56,599 nucleotides of DNA from an uncultured Eubacteriales bacterium (lineage in GTDB: Bacteria; Bacillota; Clostridia; Christensenellales; Aristaeellaceae): NCBI GenBank assembly GCA_902774025.1, contig CACYGY010000038.1:1-56599 (forward strand), in the 5' to 3' direction. The notes beneath the pieces are model-generated. The model was not told the DNA's origin. It did not search any database and saw only the letters and a list, made by a program, of their open reading frames with translations. Of the stretch, positions 51,350-56,599 are shown in pieces; position 1 is the first letter of the stretch, and every line of letters starts with the position of its first letter. The translations under genes were made by a program, and so were the position numbers.

Positions 51350-52171
51350 TCAGTCTTCGATGGTGACTTCTTTAGCAGTTTCGATACCGGCCAGAGCCTC
51401 AGCCTCTTCATACCATCCGCTGTACAGGCCGTTTTCCTTGGCCTTGGCCAGGGCGGCATTCACCTTTTCGCACAGCTCGGTGGAAGTCTTGTTCATGAGG
51501 ATGACGTTGTTCTTCTGGTCGTCGTCCACGACGAACTCGAAGCCGGAGAAACCCACGGAGGGATTGTTGGCGATGATGGACTGGCCGTTGCTGTAAGCCA
51601 CGGCCACGGCATCCACGCGGTCGCTCATGAGAGCTACCACGGAGTCTCCCAGATCCTTGAAGGGCTTGATGGTGCAGCTTGCAGGCAGCTGGGTGGAGCA
51701 CAGGTTGAACTGCAGGGAGGCATCCTGGGCAGCGATGGTCATGCCCGCGAAATCCTCAGCGGTGCTGAAGGTGCCGGCCTTTTCAGCCTTCACGATGATC
51801 ACCTGCTGGGTGTCATTGTCTCTGGTGTAGTAGAAGTCGGACAGGCAGAAATTCTCGGCGCGCTCATCGGTTTTGGCAAAACCGGAGATGGACATGTCCA
51901 CGGCACCGGTCTGTACGGCGGTCTGGCAGGCGTCAAAGCTCATGGCCTTGATTTCCAGTTCCATGCCCAGCTCGTCGGCGATGAACTTGGCCAGCGTCAC
52001 GTCAAAACCGACATACTGATCCTGTCCGCTCTTGGAGGTGTCCACGAACTCCATGGGGGCGAAGTCGGGGGACATGGCCACGGTCAGAACCTTCTTCTCC
52101 TCAGCCACACCGCCTGCCATGCAGAGGACCAGCAGGGTCAGAGCCAGAGCAAAAGCAAATACTTTCTTCAT
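51350..52171 (-). CDS. amino-acid ABC transporter substrate-binding protein
   Basis: 273-residue family 3 solute-binding protein with a signal peptide (MKKVFAFALALTLLVLCMAGG). The LVLC-M position is not a good lipobox, so it may be released or held by the uncleaved helix. Mature-domain features are LTVAMSPDFAPMEF, YVGFDVTLAKFIADELG, FDACQTAVQTGAVDMSISGFAKTDERAENFCLSDFYY and the second-lobe GMTIAAQDASLQ. The Asn/Asp and Arg positions that clamp the amino-acid carboxylate and amine are present. ATG 52171 has AAAGGAG 8 nt upstream, and a good promoter lies 37 bp before it. It is the first gene of the operon binding protein - permease - ATPase. Confidence 0.93.
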   Translation of the reverse strand: MKKVFAFALALTLLVLCMAGGVAEEKKVLTVAMSPDFAPMEFVDTSKSGQDQYVGFDVTLAKFIADELGMELEIKAMSFDACQTAVQTGAVDMSISGFAKTDERAENFCLSDFYYTRDNDTQQVIIVKAEKAGTFSTAEDFAGMTIAAQDASLQFNLCSTQLPASCTIKPFKDLGDSVVALMSDRVDAVAVAYSNGQSIIANNPSVGFSGFEFVVDDDQKNNVILMNKTSTELCEKVNAALAKAKENGLYSGWYEEAEALAGIETAKEVTIED

Positions 52172-52207
52172 AATCGGTACACTCCTTTATATGAGGTTAC
52201 GGGGTGG

Positions 52208-52236
52208 ACTATACACCCGATATTCATCACTGTCAA
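52208..52236 (-). promoter_or_regulatory. promoter of the second amino-acid ABC operon
   Basis: On the - strand TTGACA (52231-52236), 17 bp, TATAGT (52208-52213). Upstream, at 52297-52319, TTTATGC and GCATAAA form a short dyad with a 9-bp spacer that might be an operator. Confidence 0.82.
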
Positions 52237-52392
52237 GGGGACCGGAAGCAAAAGAAACAGATAAAGAAAGGATATCCCGGCGGAGTCCCGGTCCGGTTTA
52301 TGCAGCATAAATGCATAAAAATATCCCCTGCCCCGGTCTGGTCAGACAAAAGGGAAAAGGGTATGATTCCATAAAAAGACGGAGAAAGGAAT

Positions 52393-53640
52393 GTGAATGA
52401 AATGGACGCGGCCTTTTACCGGGAAAACCGAAGGCGGATGTACGAGGCGATGGATCCGGATTCCCTGCTCCTTGTGTTCTCCGGGGAGCAGGTGCGCAGG
52501 AGCAGTGATGAATTTTATCCCTTCAGCGTGGACCGGAATTTTCTGTACCTGACAGGTCTGGACTGCCCGGAGGCAGTTCTTTTCGCCAGGAAAGGGGAGA
52601 AGGGTGTGGAGGAGCGGCTGTATCTCCTGCCTCCGGATCCCATGGCCGAGCGCTGGACGGGAAAGCGTGTTACCCCCGGGGAGGCCTGGGAGATCAGCGG
52701 TGTGGAGGACACACGCTCTTCCGGGGACTTTCAGAAGGACGTGCACGGCTGCCTGGGCAGGAATGAGGTCCGGGAGGTGTACCTGGATCTTTTCAAGACG
52801 GACCTGAGGGACCCGGACCGGTGTGCCCACCGTTTTCTGGATGTCTGCCGCCGGGCCTATCCCTATCTGAAGACCGGGAACGCCGACCGGATTCTGCGGC
52901 GTCTCCGCCTGATCAAGATGCCCTGCGAGATTGATGCCATCCGCCGGGCGGAGGAAATAACCCGGGAGGGAATCCTGGCCATGATGCGCATGTCCGCCCC
53001 GGGCACCTGGGAATACCAGTACAGAGCGGAATTCAACCGGGTCCTGGGGCAGTACGGGCCGGCGGGTCCCGGATTTCCTTCCATTATATCTGCGGGGCGG
53101 AACAACTTCTGCATTCATTATTACGCCTGCAGCGGCCGCGCGGAGGACGGGGACATGGTCCTCAATGACGTGGGAGCCCAGTGGGATTACCATACCACGG
53201 ACGTGAGCCGGGGATGGCCCTGCAGCGGGCGCTTCAGCCCCCGTCAGAAACTTCTGTTTGAGTGTGCCCTGAAAACCTCGGACCATATGTTCGGGATCAT
53301 CCGTCCGGGCATGCCCATGAAGGACGTGGACCGTCTGGCCCGGGCCTATAACGCGCGGATGCTGGTGGAGGCCGGCGTCATGAAGCACGAGGAGGACGTG
53401 GGCACCTACATGTGGCACGGCGGGGCTCACCATATCGGATACGATGTGCACGACCTGGTGGAAACGCCGGAGCGGATCGCTCCGGGAATGGTTTTCTGTG
53501 TGGATATCGGGATCTACCATGAGGAATGGGGAATCGGCTTCCGACTGGAAGACAACTGCCTGGTGACGGAAGAGGGATGCGAGAATCTGTCCGCGGGCAT
53601 TCCCCGGACAGTGGAGGACATAGAGGCTGTCATGAACTGA
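52393..53640 (+). CDS. M24B family aminopeptidase (Xaa-Pro aminopeptidase-like)
   Basis: 415-residue cytosolic metallopeptidase that removes N-terminal residues before proline in characterised relatives. An N-terminal creatinase-like domain (NFLYLTGLDCPEAVLFARKG, LLPPDPMAERW) precedes the pita-bread domain. The metal ligands are Asp in VLNDVGAQWDYHTTDVSR (two), His in HGGAHHIGYDVHD and Glu in FRLEDNCLVTEEG. The remaining ligand, normally Glu in (T/V)EPGIY, reads Asp in FCVDIGIY. Start: GTG 52393 has GGAG 8 nt upstream; ATG 52402 three codons later is an alternative. A terminator follows, so it is monocistronic. Confidence 0.92.
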   Translation: MNEMDAAFYRENRRRMYEAMDPDSLLLVFSGEQVRRSSDEFYPFSVDRNFLYLTGLDCPEAVLFARKGEKGVEERLYLLPPDPMAERWTGKRVTPGEAWEISGVEDTRSSGDFQKDVHGCLGRNEVREVYLDLFKTDLRDPDRCAHRFLDVCRRAYPYLKTGNADRILRRLRLIKMPCEIDAIRRAEEITREGILAMMRMSAPGTWEYQYRAEFNRVLGQYGPAGPGFPSIISAGRNNFCIHYYACSGRAEDGDMVLNDVGAQWDYHTTDVSRGWPCSGRFSPRQKLLFECALKTSDHMFGIIRPGMPMKDVDRLARAYNARMLVEAGVMKHEEDVGTYMWHGGAHHIGYDVHDLVETPERIAPGMVFCVDIGIYHEEWGIGFRLEDNCLVTEEGCENLSAGIPRTVEDIEAVMN

Positions 53641-53647
53641 GGAACGG

Positions 53648-53674
53648 ACCGTCTGCGGTGCAGGCGGTTTTTTT
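53648..53674 (+). terminator. terminator of the aminopeptidase gene
   Basis: ACCGTCTGC, 3-nt loop, GCAGGCGGT followed by a run of seven T. Confidence 0.9.
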
Positions 53675-53800
53675 GCGGGCGGAAACATTCACGGATTATT
53701 CATATTTGCTTTAATCAGGATTTAGCTTGGGCTGTTATCATGACTCCGCGGGGGAAAAACCCCCGGGAATGGGAGGTGACGGAAAACGAAACACAGGGGA

Positions 53801-54901
53801 GTGAGAAATATACTGCTGGATCTGTTTCTGACGGGAATGGCCCTTGTGATCTTCGCCCTCTTTCACCACGTGCTGCCAAGAGCACAGCAGAGCCTGGAAA
53901 TTGTCATTGAGAATCATGCAGCGGCGGAGGAGCAGGGAATGGAAACGGTCTCCGGGGAGAGTTCCGGAACGGTCACGCACCTGGCAGAAACCTTCACCCC
54001 CGCCTCCGGCGCCTCGTCCGGGAAAAAAACCGGCGGCGGAAACGCGGGCAGAGGCAGCGGAAGGGGCGGAATGAACAGCAAGGGCGGAAGTTCCCTGAAG
54101 GACGGGGAGGAAACGGCGGAGACCGAGGCGGATGAGCCTGTCAGCGAAAAGTTTTCGGAGATGTACACGGACACGGTGATCCGCGGAGAGAACAGCTATA
54201 CCAGTCCTGACCTGTCCGTGACGGTGACAAGACATGTCACGGAGGACGGGGAGACGACCTATTATCTTGCGGATATTTACCTCAGGGATGTGACCTGCCT
54301 GCGGACTGCCCTGGCGAATGATCAGTACGGGCGTGGGTTCCGGGACACCATTTCTTCCATGGCTTCCCTTCATGATGCCCTGCTGGCGGTGAACGGCGAT
54401 TATTACGGCAATACCGATGAAGGCGTGGTGATCCGCAACGGAGTGATCTACCGGGCCAATCCCACGGACTGCGACGTATGCGTCCTCTATTATGACGGCA
54501 GCATGCGGGTCATGGACGGAGCTGCGTTCTCGGTGGAGGATGCCGTAACGGATGGCGCATGGCAGGCCTGGACCTTCGGCCCTTCTCTTCTCAGCGGGGA
54601 GGGTGAGGCTCTGGACAGCTTCTCCAGCACGCAGCGGATCATCTCCGTCAATCCCCGCACGGCCATCGGGTACTATGAAAAGGGACACTACTGCCTGATG
54701 GTGGTGGACGGACGGGGGGAATCCAGGGGTATCACCCTCCCGGAACTGTCCCGTCTCTTCGAGTCCCTGGGATGCCGGGCGGCCTACAATCTGGACGGAG
54801 GGAATTCCTCGGTCATGGTGTGGGATGATGCGGTGATCAACGATCCCTCCGGCGGCGGGCGCGCTTCCTCGGACGCGATTCTGATTATGGAGGCAATGTG
54901 A
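53801..54901 (+). CDS. membrane-anchored phosphodiester glycosidase (NAGPA-like) domain protein
   Basis: A protein of about 366 residues with one N-terminal membrane helix (ILLDLFLTGMALVIFALFHHV) and a Gly/Ser/Lys-rich linker (about 60-110). The extracytoplasmic NAGPA domain follows, with RTALANDQYGRGF, LLAVNGDYYG, the DGRGESRG strand-turn and the signature AAYNLDGGNSSVM. Such domains cleave phosphodiester-linked sugars, and in Gram-positives they act on cell-surface or teichoic-acid-like polymers. Start: GTG 53801 has no ribosome binding site at proper spacing. Five codons upstream an ACG at 53786 lies 9 nt after GGAGG and would give MKHRGVRN; initiation there would be unusual. It is followed after 1 nt by a small membrane gene and then a beta-helix protein gene, a surface-polymer operon. 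Confidence 0.85.
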   Translation: MRNILLDLFLTGMALVIFALFHHVLPRAQQSLEIVIENHAAAEEQGMETVSGESSGTVTHLAETFTPASGASSGKKTGGGNAGRGSGRGGMNSKGGSSLKDGEETAETEADEPVSEKFSEMYTDTVIRGENSYTSPDLSVTVTRHVTEDGETTYYLADIYLRDVTCLRTALANDQYGRGFRDTISSMASLHDALLAVNGDYYGNTDEGVVIRNGVIYRANPTDCDVCVLYYDGSMRVMDGAAFSVEDAVTDGAWQAWTFGPSLLSGEGEALDSFSSTQRIISVNPRTAIGYYEKGHYCLMVVDGRGESRGITLPELSRLFESLGCRAAYNLDGGNSSVMVWDDAVINDPSGGGRASSDAILIMEAM

Positions 54902-54902
54902 C

Positions 54903-55091
54903 ATGAAACAGGATTTCCTGACCCATCTGACCCTGATTCTGTCCCTGATGTTCCTGGTGTTTCTGATCCTGGATCAGTTTAATCCCATGATGAACTTCGT
55001 GAACAACCCTGTTTCCGGCGGACTGCTGGCGGTCCTGTGCCTGTCCTGCGTCCTTCAGGGAGTTCTCAGATGGATCCAAAAGGAGGAATGA
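54903..55091 (+). CDS. small membrane protein of unknown function
   Basis: 62-residue protein with two hydrophobic helices (LILSLMFLVFLILDQF and GGLLAVLCLSCVLQGVL) and a charged end WIQKEE. The ATG lies 1 nt after the stop of the NAGPA-like gene and the next gene starts 3 nt after its own stop, so translation is coupled. It is not similar to a named family known to me. Its position suggests an accessory or anchoring role for the two flanking exported proteins. Confidence 0.75.
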   Translation: MKQDFLTHLTLILSLMFLVFLILDQFNPMMNFVNNPVSGGLLAVLCLSCVLQGVLRWIQKEE

Positions 55092-55094
55092 ACG

Positions 55095-56599
55095 ATGAAA
55101 AAGCTCGGAATCTGGATTCTGATCCTGTGTTTTCTGACCTGTGGCATGACCGTGCCGGCCCTTGGGGAGACAGTGGATCTTTCCGGCCTTTACAAAGAGA
55201 GGGACACGGACGCGTCCTGGGATGACGCAAAGGCCGTGCATATCACGCTGCAGGGAAGCGGCGCATCCGTTGACGGGGAAGGCGCGGCTCTGGAAAACGG
55301 GGTGCTGGTCATTTCCCGGAAAGGGGACTACGTCCTCACGGGAGCCTTCACCGGACAGATCCGGGTGGATGTTCCCGACACGGACAAGGTCCATCTGATT
55401 CTCAGCAATGTCACCGTGAACAGTCCCTCCGGACCTGCCCTGTATGAGCGGTCCGCGGACAAGCTGATTGTGACGCTGGCGGAGGAGACCACCAATGTCC
55501 TGACCTCCGGGGGAAAGGGAGTGGACGGGAGCCGGGAGCTGAAAGCCGCTCTCCTGGCCCTGGATGATTTTTCCATCAACGGAAGCGGAAGCCTCAGGAT
55601 CGAAAATGAAAGCGGCCGGGGAATTCAGACCACGGCGGATCTGATCATTGCCGGGGGCACATATGAGGTTGTCAGCGGAACCGACGGAATCCGGGGCAAC
55701 AATTCCGTCCTGATCCTGGACGGCGTCCTGACCGTCCGCGCCTTGAGCGGAGACGGCATTACCTCCACGGAAACGGACAAGGCAGGAAAAGGTTATGTGG
55801 TGATTGCCGGGGGAACCATCTCGGTGCAGACCGGAGAGGGTGCCGGGGAACTCCAGCTCTCGGCCCGGGATTTCCGGGGCGGCTGGGGTGACTGGGACAC
55901 ACAGACCGGAAACGCAGACAGTCTGAAGGGCATCAAGGCGGCGACGGATCTGACGGTGCTGGGGGGAAGCATCACGACAGACACGGAGGATGACGGGCTC
56001 CATGGCGTCAATGTGAACATTTCCGGCGGCCTTCTTTCTATCCGGAGCGGGGACGACGGTGTCCACGCGGACAATAACCTGACCATTTCCGGGGGCGGGA
56101 TGGATATTCCGGTTTCCTTTGAGGGACTGGAGGGACTGAATATCACCATTTCCGGCGGCACCCTTTCCGTGCGGAGCAGCGATGACGGCATCAATGCGGC
56201 GGGGAGCACCACAGGATCCGGAATGGCCGGACGGGAGACGGACCAGGGGAACTGGCTCAGCATTGCCGGAGGCGACATCACCATTGAGAGCGGCAGGGAC
56301 GGAATGGACAGCAATGGCAGTATTTCCATCAGCGGCGGCACGGTCCGGGTTTATGCCATGAACAGCGCCGGGGACGGCACGGTGGACACCAACGGCGTCA
56401 CCACCATCAGCGGAGGCGTTCTGGTGATGGCTTCCACGGGGGGCGGTGCCAGGAGCACTAGCATCAGCGGATGGATTCCTGTGCAGCTGTACTCAGGCCC
56501 TGCGGTGGAGGCGGGTACGACCTTCACCCTTGAGGATGAAAACGGCCGGATTCTGGTGGAGTTTACGCCGCAGAGCAGTTATGATACAGTCATGGTGGC
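55095..56599 (+). CDS. exported Cthe_2159-like beta-helix carbohydrate-binding protein (3' truncated by window end)
   Basis: The open frame runs from ATG 55095 to the end of the window (501 codons) without a stop, so the C-terminus is missing. A signal peptide (MKKLGIWILILCFLTCGMTVPALG) precedes repeated turns of a right-handed beta-helix with the pattern L-x-I-x-GG and DGI/DGL (GIQTTADLIIAGGTYEV, DGIRGNN, LTISGGG, DGINAAG). This fits the Cthe_2159 type carbohydrate-binding domain proteins, whose founding member from Clostridium thermocellum binds acidic plant polysaccharide. AGGAGG lies 8 nt before the start. It is the third gene of the operon with the phosphodiester glycosidase and the small membrane protein. 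A role as surface adhesin or enzyme for pectin-like polymers is likely but unproven. Confidence 0.85.
   Translation, partial: MKKLGIWILILCFLTCGMTVPALGETVDLSGLYKERDTDASWDDAKAVHITLQGSGASVDGEGAALENGVLVISRKGDYVLTGAFTGQIRVDVPDTDKVHLILSNVTVNSPSGPALYERSADKLIVTLAEETTNVLTSGGKGVDGSRELKAALLALDDFSINGSGSLRIENESGRGIQTTADLIIAGGTYEVVSGTDGIRGNNSVLILDGVLTVRALSGDGITSTETDKAGKGYVVIAGGTISVQTGEGAGELQLSARDFRGGWGDWDTQTGNADSLKGIKAATDLTVLGGSITTDTEDDGLHGVNVNISGGLLSIRSGDDGVHADNNLTISGGGMDIPVSFEGLEGLNITISGGTLSVRSSDDGINAAGSTTGSGMAGRETDQGNWLSIAGGDITIESGRDGMDSNGSISISGGTVRVYAMNSAGDGTVDTNGVTTISGGVLVMASTGGGARSTSISGWIPVQLYSGPAVEAGTTFTLEDENGRILVEFTPQSSYDTVMV

Overview
The window reads as a chromosomal stretch of a strictly anaerobic, saccharolytic Gram-positive bacterium, most likely a gut or rumen member of the Clostridia (Bacillota). 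The evidence is an oxygen-sensitive class III ribonucleotide reductase with its activase, a perfect CIRCE heat-shock operator, an LPxTG-anchored surface protein, consensus TTGACA-N17-TATAAT-type promoters, GGAGG ribosome binding sites, U-tract terminators and many genes for plant polysaccharide and amino-sugar use. Family calls come from motif recognition by eye; no search was run.

Layout. 1-2.4 kb: leftward polar amino-acid ABC operon (permease, ATPase, binding protein) behind a long leader with a possible attenuator. 2.6-6.6 kb: secreted HExxH metallopeptidase with a long acidic tail of 33-residue repeats. 7.1-15 kb: acetylxylan esterase-like enzyme, an ABC exporter translationally coupled to a lipase-like membrane protein, and opposing GDPD and patatin lipid hydrolases. 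15.1-20 kb: LPxTG protein with fourteen His/Cys repeats, then a polyprenyl-phosphate sugar-1-phosphate transferase with its own promoter. 20-24.5 kb: CIRCE-controlled htpG, a beta-propeller glycosidase-like gene and a radical SAM gene.

24.5-31.3 kb: tRNA-Ala(GGC), then a block that looks acquired: GH9 enzyme, a frameshifted ROK kinase, glucosamine-6-phosphate deaminase-like protein, a Gfo/Idh-like oxidoreductase, a ThuA-like protein, a small Cro/C1 regulator and a nucleoside deoxyribosyltransferase-like protein. 31.7-35.4 kb: Atg22-like MFS transporter, queH, and a regulator with three HTH domains. 35.9-40.3 kb: GH105-like hydrolase, nrdD with a fused glutaredoxin-like domain, and nrdG.

40.3-49.9 kb: GH120 beta-xylosidase with an AbgB-like M20 amidohydrolase; then two divergent operons, leftward (M20 amidohydrolase, C39-like peptidase, aldo/keto reductase) and rightward (BadF-type sugar kinase, SIS protein, ceramidase-like protein), which together look like an uncharacterised N-acyl amino-sugar or glycoconjugate salvage module. 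49.9-52.2 kb: a second amino-acid ABC operon with an internal terminator. 52.4 kb to the end: M24 aminopeptidase, then a cell-surface trio (phosphodiester glycosidase, 62-residue membrane protein, Cthe_2159-like beta-helix protein cut by the window edge).

The common theme is uptake and breakdown of xylan, pectin and amino-sugar polymers plus a large investment in cell-surface proteins. The most interesting candidates for undescribed biology are the divergent kinase/SIS/ceramidase-like module, the ABC exporter with an unusual N-terminal domain coupled to the lipase-like membrane protein, and the fourteen-repeat His/Cys surface protein.
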